The notes below the pieces were generated by a model. It was not told where the DNA came from and did no database searches. It saw nothing but the letters and a program-made list of their open reading frames with translations. A stretch of DNA of 62,471 nt. Source: Oxalobacteraceae bacterium. GTDB taxonomy: Bacteria > Pseudomonadota > Gammaproteobacteria > Burkholderiales > Burkholderiaceae_D. Both the position numbers and the translations under genes were made by a program. The stretch lies in the NCBI GenBank assembly GCA_025352145.1, contig JANXTY010000037.1, positions 1 to 62,471 of the forward strand. Reading direction: 5' to 3'. Positions 1-8,405 of this stretch are shown piece after piece; the stretch's first letter is position 1; every line of letters begins with the position of its first letter.

Positions 1-166
1 TCAACCCATGTTTATCCTTGTTTGGCGCTCTGGAGCGATGGGATGAAATATGCACTTCTCTGCGAGAACCGTCGCGAAAGAAGCGCATTTACCAACAGGA
101 TGAATTACGGGGAGGCACATTTGGTTAGCGCTTATGGGGCATGCCCCGCTGGGTGTGCATATTCGA

Positions 167-973
167 TTACTTGGCAAGTTGGCCGTTTTCGAGGTTTGAG
201 ACATCGTAGGGGAATACGATTTGCGGGTCTGGCTGAATCAGCTGTTTATCCTTGTCGGCATAATGCAGGCGGCTGAGCAGATCCTTGATGATGTTGATCC
301 GCGCCAAATGCTTGTCGTCGGCCCGCACCAGCGTCCACGGTGCTATCGGGTTATGCGTGCGTGCCAGCATCTCGTTGCGCGCTAAGCTATATGCTTTCCA
401 GTGCTTGATCGCTTGCTCGTCGATTGGACTGATTTTCCATTGCTTGAGCAGATCCATTTTCCGATCCTTCAAGCGTCGCGCCTGCTCGGCTTTACTGACA
501 TCCAGATAGTATTTGATCAATTTCACGCCTGAGCGAATAAGCATATTCTCAAAGTTTGAAACCGATCCCATGAATTCTTCATGTTCAGCGTCTGTACAAA
601 AGCCCATTACTCGCTCAACCCCGGCACGGTTATACCAACTACGATTAAAAAGCACGAGTTCCTGCGCAGCTGGTAAATAAGGTGCATAGCGCTGAAAGTA
701 CCAAGAGGCACGATCACGATCCGACGGTTTTCCAAGAGCAACGACACGCGTTTCACGCGGGCTCAAATGCTGGACAATGCGCTTGATCGTGCCATCTTTT
801 CCAGACGCATCCCGACCTTCAAAAATAATTAGTATCTTGTCCTCACATTGGATGAAGTGCCGCTGCAGTTTGACCAGTTCGATCTGTAATTTGTGGAGCG
901 TGTCGTGGTAGGTTTTTTTTGAAATTGTGGGAGGATGCACACTCGATGTCGCCTCGGTTTTTTTCTTACTCAT
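167..973 (-). CDS. ppk2: Polyphosphate kinase 2 family protein
   Basis: A 268-residue PPK2-family kinase, which transfers phosphate between polyphosphate and nucleotides in the cytoplasm. Seen: the Walker A loop GRDASGKDG at residues 53-61, the downstream FNRSWYNRAGVERVMGF block containing the Walker B/lid region, and the conserved WYFQRY element. The length suits a single-domain PPK2. The start is the ATG at 973, whose product opens with a lysine-rich stretch typical of the family. It lies downstream of a lemA remnant on the same strand, and its first codons overlap the end of that remnant. Class (ADP- or GDP/AMP-preferring) cannot be settled by eye. No exopolyphosphatase or ppk1 lies nearby. 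Confidence 0.9.
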   Translation of the reverse strand: MSKKKTEATSSVHPPTISKKTYHDTLHKLQIELVKLQRHFIQCEDKILIIFEGRDASGKDGTIKRIVQHLSPRETRVVALGKPSDRDRASWYFQRYAPYLPAAQELVLFNRSWYNRAGVERVMGFCTDAEHEEFMGSVSNFENMLIRSGVKLIKYYLDVSKAEQARRLKDRKMDLLKQWKISPIDEQAIKHWKAYSLARNEMLARTHNPIAPWTLVRADDKHLARINIIKDLLSRLHYADKDKQLIQPDPQIVFPYDVSNLENGQLAK

Positions 974-1187
974 CTATTACCTCATTCATTTGTGATGGGG
1001 AAAATGACGGGCGGTACATACTATTGACCAGATTCGGGATCAGGTCAGCGCACCACTGATATTGATTCGCCACTTCGGACCAGCTTGCCTTAATTTGCTC
1101 ATCGTTGCCTTGCAATGTATTGTAGCCACAGCCGGTAAGGTTGAGCGTAAGCAATGCTGCTATGGCTATCCAAAATTGGTGCCTTTT
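966..1187 (-). pseudogene. lemA remnant (N-terminal fragment)
   Basis: A broken LemA-family lipoprotein gene. Read on the minus strand it gives a lipoprotein signal (KRHQFWIAIAALLTLNLTGC, lipobox LTGC), then the LemA hallmark segment YNTLQGNDEQIKASW and NQYQ..ADLIPNLVN. Homology stops near position 1023, where the family would continue with VKGFA and about 140 more residues; here an unrelated tail of 18 residues follows to a stop at 966. No ATG lies at the expected beginning; the first usable codon, TTG at 1154, would fall inside the signal peptide. I read it as truncated at both ends. Its partner genes (TPM-domain proteins) are absent. Alternatively it is a very short secreted lipoprotein, which is less likely. 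Confidence 0.7.
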
Positions 1188-1748
1188 ATTTCTCCCAGAA
1201 TTGACTGAAGGGTGTTTTAATTTAAGGTGACCAAAGAGAAATAAACGCTGAAAAATTGATCCATATCAGGTTACTTGCGTCATAGCGGATTCTTATTAAT
1301 CCACATCAAAAATTCACTCAACTGTTGGCTATTCATCGAGAGTTTTGAATTTATACCCTGCCCATTCAACAAGCTCTGTTCGTCAACGCACAATGAGGAT
1401 AATAAATTTATTATTGGGCACAATGTAGGAGGAATTGGGCGCAAATTAGTCGTCGAATGCGTGACAAATCGAAACCGTCACGTACGCGTCGGCATACTTA
1501 CTCAAGTAACGGTGTTGCTATGACTAAAAGTCGTTTAACTTGTCATAAAAATTGCGCTATATCGTGTTAATCGGGTATGAAAAATCTTGCCCTCACAATG
1601 AAATATCCCCTTTCCAGTAACAACGCTAAAATATACGAATCGGCCCATTCAACAATGCAACCACCGCCGAACTACCACCAAACCACCATCCACTGCTAAT
1701 GCCCAAATTCTTGCTCCCTTCATTTGGCATTCTGCCTAGAAAGTTTCC
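1188..1748. other. Intergenic region, no intact gene
   Basis: About 560 bases between the lemA remnant and the MFS gene hold no convincing intact gene. One plus-strand frame at about 1401-1510 reads FIIGHNVGGIGRKLVVE, which resembles the N-terminal nucleotide-binding turn of atypical short-chain dehydrogenase/NmrA-like proteins. It is followed by a stop and has no matching continuation, so it may be a decayed fragment. The last 150 bases before the MFS start are rich in CCA/CAC and contain no clear promoter that I can place. Confidence 0.35.
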
Positions 1749-3017
1749 ATGTTCTTGAATTCTTCCTCTAACGGTTTCAGTGTGCTACGCCACCGCCGCT
1801 TCGCTTTCTATTTAGGTGCCCGCATATTAGGGACGATTGCTGTCCAGATGCAAGGAGTAGCCATTGGCTGGCAGGTGTATCAACTGACCGGCAGCCTCTT
1901 TGATCTAGGACTAATCGGACTAGCGCAATTCGCACCCTTCCTCCTCTTTATCCTGCTCGCGGGACATGTTGCTGACCGCTATAACCGAGGCAACATCATC
2001 AGCTTATGTTTGGCGGCGCAATTATTATGCACCCTGCTTCTGTGGACATTCACGATCATAGGCATGACAGTGGTTTGGCCGGTATTTACGATCCTGGTTC
2101 TGTTTGGCAGTGCGCGGGCTTTTATGATGCCGGCCACCCAAGCGGTACTGGTTAATATGGTGCCGAGCGAAAGCTTCGGTGCGGCAGTTGCGCTCAATTC
2201 ATCGAGCTTTCATGTCGCGGTCATTATAGGCCCTGTCCTGGGTGGTCTACTGTACTTGGCGGGGCCAGATATAGTGTATTTGGCTGCATCCGTGCTGCTC
2301 ATTATGGCAGTGGTCTTGATGCGAATGGCGCGAGGCACGATACAGGTGCTTAACACCGAGCCGGCTAGTTGGCATACGGTACTGGAAGGCCTACGCTTTG
2401 TGTGGTCGCGCCCGATTGTGTTGGGGGCCATTTCACTCGATTTATTCGCAGTACTGTTCGGTGGCGCAACCGCACTTCTGCCCGCTTACGCCCACGATGT
2501 GCTACATGTAGGTCCCACCGGCCTGGGCATACTCCGCACTGCACCGGGCGTTGGTGCAGCACTTTGCTCGGTCGCACTGGCGTTCCACCCCATCCGGCGT
2601 CGCGTGGGTGCGTGGATGTTCGGTGGTGTGGGCCTGTTTGGTATTGCAACTGTAATTTTAGGCTGGACTAACAGCTTCGCTATCGCGCTGTTAGCACTTT
2701 TTGCATTAGGCGCAGGAGATATGGTGAGCGTCTACATTCGTCACTTACTGGTACAACTCGATACGCCGGACGCAATTCGTGGCCGCGTCAGTGCCGTCAA
2801 CTCGGTATTTATCGGCGCGTCCAATGAGTTGGGCGAATTTGAATCCGGTGTGACGGCGGGTTGGTTCGGCTTGATCCGCGCGATCCTATTGGGAGGCTTT
2901 GCGACGGTGGGCGTGACGGTGATCTGGGCTTTTATTTTTCCTGTGCTTTCCAAGATGGATCGCATTCCCCAGAGCGAGCGTGAAGGCAATGGATCTACAT
3001 CTAATCATCCCTCTTGA
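1749..3017 (+). CDS. MFS transporter, EntS-like exporter
   Basis: A 422-residue major facilitator superfamily protein, probably an inner-membrane drug or siderophore exporter. Seen: about 12 hydrophobic segments, the short soluble N-terminus with a basic HRRF stretch, and the family A-motif after TM2 as GHVADRYNRG. The overall pattern (FAFYLGARILGTIAVQMQGVAIGWQVYQLTG opening, given here only in outline) is that of the enterobactin-exporter/MFS_3 group. It stands alone, facing htpG across a shared terminator, so the substrate cannot be guessed from context. The ATG at 1749 is the only sensible start; no strong Shine-Dalgarno is visible. Confidence 0.85.
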   Translation: MFLNSSSNGFSVLRHRRFAFYLGARILGTIAVQMQGVAIGWQVYQLTGSLFDLGLIGLAQFAPFLLFILLAGHVADRYNRGNIISLCLAAQLLCTLLLWTFTIIGMTVVWPVFTILVLFGSARAFMMPATQAVLVNMVPSESFGAAVALNSSSFHVAVIIGPVLGGLLYLAGPDIVYLAASVLLIMAVVLMRMARGTIQVLNTEPASWHTVLEGLRFVWSRPIVLGAISLDLFAVLFGGATALLPAYAHDVLHVGPTGLGILRTAPGVGAALCSVALAFHPIRRRVGAWMFGGVGLFGIATVILGWTNSFAIALLALFALGAGDMVSVYIRHLLVQLDTPDAIRGRVSAVNSVFIGASNELGEFESGVTAGWFGLIRAILLGGFATVGVTVIWAFIFPVLSKMDRIPQSEREGNGSTSNHPS

Positions 3018-3037
3018 TCTACAAAGTCGTTCCAAAC

Positions 3038-3078
3038 AAAAAAACCCAATGATCGCCGTGCCAACATTGGGGTTTTTT
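3038..3078. terminator. Bidirectional terminator between MFS and htpG
   Basis: An A-run followed by ACCCAATG, a loop, then CAACATTGGGGTTTTTT gives an inverted repeat with A/T flanks on both sides. It sits between the convergent MFS and htpG genes and can end transcription from both. Confidence 0.8.
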
Positions 3079-3126
3079 GATCCTGCAAGATGTGGCATCA
3101 CTGGCTTCCCCATCCTGACAACCTAT

Positions 3127-5040
3127 TTACTTTGCCGTCATTTCCAGCAACATCCTATTTAATCGCTTCACAAAGGACGAAGGATCGGATAATGCGCCGC
3201 CTTCCGCTAACAACGCTTGATCAAACAAAATATGAGACCAATCAGCAAATTTCACCTCTTCATATTTCAAGCGCATCACCAATGGGTGGTTTGGATTAAT
3301 TTCCAAAATAGGCTTGGAATCCGGCGCACTTTGCCCTGCTGCTTTTAGCATGCGCAATAAGTTTCCAGACAACTCATTTTCATCGGCAACCAGACAAGCC
3401 GGGGAGTCGGTCAAACGGAATGTCACGCGCACATCTTTGGCTTTATCGGCCAACGCATCCTTCATCTTCCCTACTAAATCCTGGTAAGCAGTTTCCGTTT
3501 CTTCATGCTGTGCTTTTTCGGCTTCATCCTCCAACTTGCCAAGATCCAGACCACCTTTGGCAACCGATACTAGTTCCTTGCCTTCAAAGTCCTGAATAAA
3601 GGAGAGCATCCATTCATCAACGCGATCGGTCAGCAGAAGCACTTCAACGCCCTTCTTGCGGAAAATTTCCAGATGCGGGCTGTTTTTTGCAGCGACATAA
3701 CTATCGCCAGCTACGTAATAAATTTTCTCCTGGCCTTCTCTCATCCGCGCCACATAATCAGCAAACGAAATGGATTGTTCATCGCTGTCATTTTGCGTAG
3801 AGGCGAAACGCAGCAACTTTGCGATTCTTTCCTTGTTGCCCATATCTTCACCAATACCTTCTTTTAGCACTTGGCCAAACTCCTTCCAGAAGGTCGTGTA
3901 TTGGTCTTTTCGCTCTTGTTCTTCCGCATTCGCCAGTTCTTCGAGCATGCCTAACACGCGTTTGGTCGAACCTTCACGAATGACTTTGACATCACGCGAT
4001 TCTTGCAAAATTTCACGCGAAACGTTGAGCGGCAAATCATTGGAATCGATCACCCCTTTCACGAAACGCAAATATACCGGCATTAATTGCTCGGCATCAT
4101 CCATGATAAAAACACGCTTGACATACAGCTTGATGCCACCGCGTTTATTGCGGTCCCACATATCAAACGGCGCATGACTTGGGATGTAGAGCAATTGCGT
4201 ATATTCGCTGCGACCTTCCACACGGTTATGGGTGTGCGTCAGCGGAGGTTGAAAATCATGCGAGACGTGCTTGTAAAATTCTTCGTATTGTTCCGGCGTG
4301 ATATCAGATTTATTACGCGCCCACAATGCGCTGGCTTGGTTGACCGTTTCGAACTCGTCCTTGAGCGCCATTTCTTTTTTCTCTTCATCCCATTCTTCTT
4401 TCTGCATCAGGATCGGCAGCGAGATATGGTCAGAATATTTGCGAATAATGGACTTGATTTTCCAACCAGATAACAACTCATCTTCGCCATCGCGCAGATG
4501 CAAAATGATGTCGGTGCCACGGGATGGTTTGTCAATCGATTCGATGCTGTAATCGCCCTCGCCTGCCGATTCCCAGCACACGCCTTCGCTGACATCCAAT
4601 CCCGCGCGACGGGTATGCACAGTGATCTTGTCGGCAACAATAAAACCGGAATAAAATCCGACGCCGAATTGCCCGATCAGAGCAGCATCTTTTTGCTGAT
4701 CACCCGACAACTTGCCGAAAAATTCTTTGGTTCCAGATTTGGCAATCGTACCCAAATGAGAAATCGCTTCATCCCGGCTCATGCCGATGCCATTGTCGGA
4801 AATGGTAATCGTGCGAGCATTTTTGTCAAAAGCCACCTTAATGCTCAGCGCGTGATCATTGCCATAAAGCGCGTCGTTATTAATCGCTTCAAAACGCAAT
4901 TTATCAGCAGCATCTGACGCATTGGAAATAAGCTCGCGCAAAAAAATCTCCTTGTTGGAATACAGGGAATGGATCATCAATTGCAGCAATTGCTTAACTT
5001 CAGCTTGAAACCCTAGGGTTTCCTTTTCGGACACGACCAT
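3127..5040 (-). CDS. htpG: Molecular chaperone HtpG (Hsp90)
   Basis: Bacterial Hsp90, a cytosolic ATP-dependent homodimeric chaperone, 637 residues from the chosen start. Seen: N-terminal GHKL ATPase with [14 protein letters not shown], the DNGIGM loop and GQFGVGFYS; middle domain with [11 protein letters not shown] and [12 protein letters not shown]-terminal dimerisation domain. I start at the ATG at 5040, because GAGG lies seven bases before it; the longer reading from a TTG at 5055 would place that Shine-Dalgarno inside the gene. Upstream lies an excellent sigma-32 promoter, so heat-shock control is expected. The gene is monocistronic and ends at a shared terminator. Confidence 0.97.
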   Translation of the reverse strand: MVVSEKETLGFQAEVKQLLQLMIHSLYSNKEIFLRELISNASDAADKLRFEAINNDALYGNDHALSIKVAFDKNARTITISDNGIGMSRDEAISHLGTIAKSGTKEFFGKLSGDQQKDAALIGQFGVGFYSGFIVADKITVHTRRAGLDVSEGVCWESAGEGDYSIESIDKPSRGTDIILHLRDGEDELLSGWKIKSIIRKYSDHISLPILMQKEEWDEEKKEMALKDEFETVNQASALWARNKSDITPEQYEEFYKHVSHDFQPPLTHTHNRVEGRSEYTQLLYIPSHAPFDMWDRNKRGGIKLYVKRVFIMDDAEQLMPVYLRFVKGVIDSNDLPLNVSREILQESRDVKVIREGSTKRVLGMLEELANAEEQERKDQYTTFWKEFGQVLKEGIGEDMGNKERIAKLLRFASTQNDSDEQSISFADYVARMREGQEKIYYVAGDSYVAAKNSPHLEIFRKKGVEVLLLTDRVDEWMLSFIQDFEGKELVSVAKGGLDLGKLEDEAEKAQHEETETAYQDLVGKMKDALADKAKDVRVTFRLTDSPACLVADENELSGNLLRMLKAAGQSAPDSKPILEINPNHPLVMRLKYEEVKFADWSHILFDQALLAEGGALSDPSSFVKRLNRMLLEMTAK

Positions 5041-5088
5041 TTTTTTCCTCGCCAAACAAAATTGTTAATGGATAAATACTCATACAAA

Positions 5089-5114
5089 ATGGGGCTTGCC
5101 GAGACTATTTCAAG
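5089..5114 (-). promoter_or_regulatory. Sigma-32 (heat-shock) promoter of htpG
   Basis: On the minus strand CTTGAA (5114-5109), a 14-base spacer, then CCCCAT followed by TTT (5094-5089). This matches the RpoH consensus (CTTGAA, 13-15 bases, CCCCAT) almost perfectly, and lies about 50 bases before the htpG start. Confidence 0.85.
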
Positions 5115-5200
5115 AGGGAAATCGCCATGTGCAGCGCTTTTGGCCTGTTATTAACTAGCACTCTAAATAACCGTCGGATAACCGACAGTTTGGCAAGCCC
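5092..5200. repeat. Inverted repeat around the htpG promoter
   Basis: GGGCTTGCC at 5092-5100 and GGCAAGCCC at 5192-5200 form a perfect 9-base inverted repeat about 90 bases apart. Inside it GTCGG-ATAA-CCGAC (5173-5186) is a perfect small hairpin. The left arm overlaps the CCCC of the sigma-32 -10 element. Whether it is functional is unknown. The rest of the 5041-5365 gap, including the leader of the next gene, shows no other recognisable element. Confidence 0.5.
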
Positions 5201-5365
5201 TTCTATTTTGAGAACTTCGCTCGCTCCGTGCAACTAGAAAAATCTGAACTGAACAAAACTTGGCTTACTCCCCTATTGGCTCAAACTAACCCACGTATAC
5301 CCAAGTGTGGTGATTCATGTGATCATCCAATGTGGTCATGAATTTCACTTGCGAAAAAAATCAAA

Positions 5366-5938
5366 ATGGAAGCGTTTATTGTTTCAACCGGCGTCGTTGC
5401 TCTAGCAGAAATAGGGGATAAAACTCAACTGCTTGCTTTTATATTGGCCGCTCGCTTTAAGAAACCGGCTCCGATTATTCTGGGGATTCTAATTGCTACC
5501 CTGATTAATCATGGCCTGGCGGGGGCCCTAGGTACATGGATTACCAGTACGTTAGGCCCCGTCGTACTACGTTGGGTACTTGGCGTTTCATTTATTGCGA
5601 TGGCAGTCTGGACCTTAATCCCCGATAAAATAGAGGAAGAAGAAACAATGATTCAACAAAAATTCGGTGTATTTGGGGCAACGCTAGCGACTTTTCTTTT
5701 GGCAGAAATGGGAGATAAAACCCAAATCGCCACAATGGCATTAGCAGCACATTACAACATGCCATTCGTAGTTGTGGCAGGCACCACACTTGGGATGCTG
5801 ATTGCGGACGTGCCTGCTGTTTTTATAGGCAATACTTTTTCAAAAAAAATTCCGCTCACATTAGTACACTCGGTGGCAGCAGCTATTTTTGCAGCGATGG
5901 GTGTCGCGATATTGCTTCATCTGGATAAGATATTTTGA
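5366..5938 (+). CDS. TMEM165/GDT1 family (UPF0016) membrane protein
   Basis: A 190-residue inner-membrane protein of the GDT1/TMEM165 family, whose bacterial members are thought to export Mn2+ or exchange divalent cations. Seen: two homologous halves, each beginning with the family signature E-x-G-D-K-T-Q (AEIGDKTQ near residue 16 and AEMGDKTQ near residue 113), six hydrophobic segments and a short acidic linker (DKIEEEET) between the halves. No yybP-ykoY Mn riboswitch could be recognised upstream, although these are common before such genes. Stands alone, divergent from htpG. Substrate is inferred from family only. Confidence 0.88.
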   Translation: MEAFIVSTGVVALAEIGDKTQLLAFILAARFKKPAPIILGILIATLINHGLAGALGTWITSTLGPVVLRWVLGVSFIAMAVWTLIPDKIEEEETMIQQKFGVFGATLATFLLAEMGDKTQIATMALAAHYNMPFVVVAGTTLGMLIADVPAVFIGNTFSKKIPLTLVHSVAAAIFAAMGVAILLHLDKIF

Positions 5939-6442
5939 CCGAATGCTTGATTGAATTACCGGTTTTTATTGGGATAACGCACGCTCAGAAAAATGCCATA
6001 CCCCGGAAATCCGGGTTGTAAATGAGGCTGTCCCCGCGCATGCGAAATACTGGTCGGCGCGACCCAATATTTGCGCGGGCTCTCTACACGTTATGGAGCA
6101 AACCATGCGCGAATGGAAAAATGAGAAGAGAGCCTTGTCCCGCTAATGAATGCCTGCGTTCACCCGCTGTGGTGACACTCTGTTCTGGTGTAGCGACCCT
6201 TTCCAAATCGCCCATTAGCCACAGTGCATCTGGTTGGGCCCGGCTTGGACGATGAGCACTCTGACCTTCTATTCGGTATTGTCTATATGGCTGTGACACA
6301 ACACTTAAGGGGGGTAAAGGGGTGTCAATAAGGCCTCCCAACCCTTACAATACTCAACCACCTCATTACCGAAATTTATTCAAACGCAAAAATGATGCTT
6401 TGCGTTTAATTCACCCATTTCGCACTACGTTTGGATATCACT
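5939..6442. other. Intergenic region of about 500 bases with a strong hairpin
   Basis: There is no convincing protein gene here: frames are short and look random. The region contains a small CCCGGAAATCCGGG-like inverted repeat near 6001-6015, the large hairpin listed separately, and a G-rich stretch near 6309-6325. It could hold a small RNA or be remnant DNA. Confidence 0.5.
6033..6079. repeat. Long imperfect hairpin, possible structured RNA
   Basis: CCCGCGCA (6033-6040) pairs with TGCGCGGG (6072-6079); within it AAATA pairs with TATTT, and GGTCG pairs with CGACC around a GCG loop. That gives a three-part stem of 18 pairs within 47 bases. There is no T-run after it, so it is not a typical intrinsic terminator. 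Confidence 0.55.
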
Positions 6443-6910
6443 ATGCCTGCCCTGTCTGTTGACGCAAAACTCAAAGCCTTGAATATCGAATTGCCGACTA
6501 TCGCTACGCCTGCCGCCAGCTATGTGATGTATGCGCAAACCGGCGATACGATCTTTCTATCGGGTCATATCGCTAAAAAAGACGGCAAGGTCTGGGTTGG
6601 GCAGCTTGGAAAAAATATGACGACAGAAGAGGGTAGGCAGGCCGCGCGAGCGGTGGCCATTGACCTGCTGGCGACACTGCAAGCGGCATGCGGGGGCGAT
6701 CTTAACCGTGTCAAACGTATTGTTAAAGTCATGAGCTTGGTTAATTCCACGAGCGACTTCACCGAGCAACACTTGGTCACCAATGGTGCTTCCGATCTGT
6801 TTGGCGAAATATTCGGCGAGCAAGGTAAACATGCACGCTCGGCCTTCGGCGTCGCCCAAATTCCGCTGGGATCCTGTGTTGAAATCGAATTGATTGCTGA
6901 AGTCATCTGA
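6443..6910 (+). CDS. RidA family enamine/imine deaminase
   Basis: A 155-residue protein of the RidA/YjgF/UK114 family, cytosolic trimers that hydrolyse reactive enamine/imine intermediates released by PLP enzymes. Seen: the family core FLSGHIAKKDGKVWVGQLGKN and the C-terminal SAFGVAQIPLGSCVEIELIAEV. The usual catalytic arginine of archetypal RidA (R-x-x-V before E-I) is not present: the motif here is RSAFGVAQIPLGSCVEIE, typical of Rid subfamilies of about 150 residues. I prefer the ATG at 6443 over the in-frame TTG at 6431. The next gene, a PLP aminotransferase, begins one base after its stop, which fits a metabolic partnership. Confidence 0.9.
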   Translation: MPALSVDAKLKALNIELPTIATPAASYVMYAQTGDTIFLSGHIAKKDGKVWVGQLGKNMTTEEGRQAARAVAIDLLATLQAACGGDLNRVKRIVKVMSLVNSTSDFTEQHLVTNGASDLFGEIFGEQGKHARSAFGVAQIPLGSCVEIELIAEVI

Positions 6911-6911
6911 T

Positions 6912-8105
6912 ATGAAAATTGAAAATCCTAACCCAATTCAATGGCACTTTGCAGCGCGTGCCGAACAATTGCAAGCCTCATTCATTCGTGAAATCCTGAA
7001 AATTACCCAGCGTCCAGAAATTATTTCTTTTGCTGGGGGCCTACCTTCGCCAGCGACTTTTCCTGTTGAAGAAATGAAGGTTGCGTTCGACAAAATATTA
7101 TCAACCCAAGGCAAGGTTGCCCTTCAATATGGCCCGACTGATGGCTATGGACCACTACGTGAATGGGTAGCCGATTCCTTATCCTTGGCCAGCGCAAAAA
7201 TCTTACCCGAGCAAGTCCTGATGACTTCTGGATCGCAGCAAGCGCTTGATTTACTGGGCAAAGTATTGATTGATGAAGGTAGCCGCGTGCTAGTGGAAAC
7301 ACCGAGCTATCTGGGTGCGTTACAGGCATTTTCCGTGTATCGGCCGGAATTTGTTTCTGTGGCCACCGACGATCATGGCCTGGTGCCAGAATCGGTAGCC
7401 ACCGTTGCCCAAGGTGCACGCTTACTCTACGCGCTACCTAATTTTCAAAATCCAACGGGACGGACACTATCCTTAGCACGGCGTTTGGAATTAGTCGAGA
7501 CTTGCGCCAAGTTCGGCCTACCCCTCATTGAGGATGACCCTTATGGCGCACTCAGTTATAAAGGGGAGCCATTACCGAAAATGTTAACCATGAATCCAGA
7601 TGGTGTCATTTACATGGGCTCCTTCTCTAAAGTTTTGACACCAGGCATTCGCCTCGGTTATGTCGTAGCGCCGTTGCCCCTGATCCGCCGATTGGAACTG
7701 GCCAAGCAAGCTGCCGATTTACATACCTCCCAGTTAACACAAATGGTAGTGCATGAGGTGATTAAAGAGGGCTTTCTAACCGACCACATCCCCACTATCC
7801 GTACACTCTATGGCAACCAATGCCAAGTTATGCTTGATGCCATGACCGAGTTTTTTCCAACTTCAGTCAGCTGGACCAGACCGGAAGGTGGCATGTTTAT
7901 TTGGGTCACGTTGCCTAAGCATATCAACGCCCTGCACCTACTCGATGAAGCACTGGCAGAGAAAGTTGCTTTCGTTCCAGGTGCGCCGTTTTACGCGAAC
8001 GCACCGGAACCGAATACCTTTCGCTTGAGTTTTGTGACGGTCCCCCCGGAAAAAATTCGGCAAGGTATCGCTACGCTGGGAAAATTGATCCTAGCAAAAA
8101 ACTAA
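6912..8105 (+). CDS. PLP-dependent aminotransferase, class I/II (2-aminoadipate type)
   Basis: A 397-residue fold-type I aminotransferase resembling LysN/2-aminoadipate transaminases and the catalytic half of MocR proteins. Seen: ISFAGGLPSPATFP near the N-terminus, LQYGPTDGYGPLREW, MTSGSQQALDLLGK, NFQNPTGRT, EDDPYGAL, the PLP-lysine motif SFSKVLTPGIRLGY, and the substrate-carboxylate arginine in FRLSFV. Start at the ATG at 6912, one base after the ridA stop, so the two are very probably co-transcribed and translationally coupled. Exact amino-acid substrate not determinable; valine, leucine or aminoadipate transaminase activity are all plausible. Confidence 0.9.
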   Translation: MKIENPNPIQWHFAARAEQLQASFIREILKITQRPEIISFAGGLPSPATFPVEEMKVAFDKILSTQGKVALQYGPTDGYGPLREWVADSLSLASAKILPEQVLMTSGSQQALDLLGKVLIDEGSRVLVETPSYLGALQAFSVYRPEFVSVATDDHGLVPESVATVAQGARLLYALPNFQNPTGRTLSLARRLELVETCAKFGLPLIEDDPYGALSYKGEPLPKMLTMNPDGVIYMGSFSKVLTPGIRLGYVVAPLPLIRRLELAKQAADLHTSQLTQMVVHEVIKEGFLTDHIPTIRTLYGNQCQVMLDAMTEFFPTSVSWTRPEGGMFIWVTLPKHINALHLLDEALAEKVAFVPGAPFYANAPEPNTFRLSFVTVPPEKIRQGIATLGKLILAKN

Positions 8106-8405
8106 ATGCTGACAAGATTAGGTACTTGGGATGTATCAGGATGCTACTAATTACTGAGAAACGACACTTCCGATGATTAGTTACTTCCCATCAATTCCTA
8201 TCGACAAGCACTTTTTGCAAAGTCTGCTAAGCCGCTCTAGGGTAGAATTGAGGCTGTGCAACGAATGATGACGGGTGTGATATCGAGCCTGCTCTCTTCT
8301 CTTTTCCCTCAACCAAACATGTCCGGTAAAGTTAGCCGACAAAACCCGGCAACGCGAGGCGCTTGAGCGCCAGTAATATCGATTAAATATGCTTCAAGGA
8401 ACGCA
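8106..8405 (+). other. 300-base leader, no gene seen
   Basis: Between the aminotransferase and the flavoprotein gene lie 300 bases without a credible ORF. A short GGCGCT-TG-AGCGCC hairpin occurs near 8358-8371, shortly before the start of the next gene. No promoter could be placed with confidence. Confidence 0.4.

Noticed and set aside
1-204. 67-codon minus-strand frame at the left edge
   Set aside because: It overlaps the end of ppk2 and shows no family pattern.
1275-1523. 82-codon open frame before the MFS gene
   Set aside because: Composition is not protein-like over its first half and no start site is convincing. Only a short stretch resembles an SDR fragment, reported separately.
5241-5290. 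GGGGAGTAAGCC on the minus strand upstream of gdt1, reminiscent of the yybP-ykoY riboswitch start
   Set aside because: Points the wrong way for gdt1, and the second conserved half of the riboswitch is absent.
6022-6341. Open frames of 77 and 85 codons on opposite strands
   Set aside because: They lie over the hairpin region with random-looking composition and no ribosome site.
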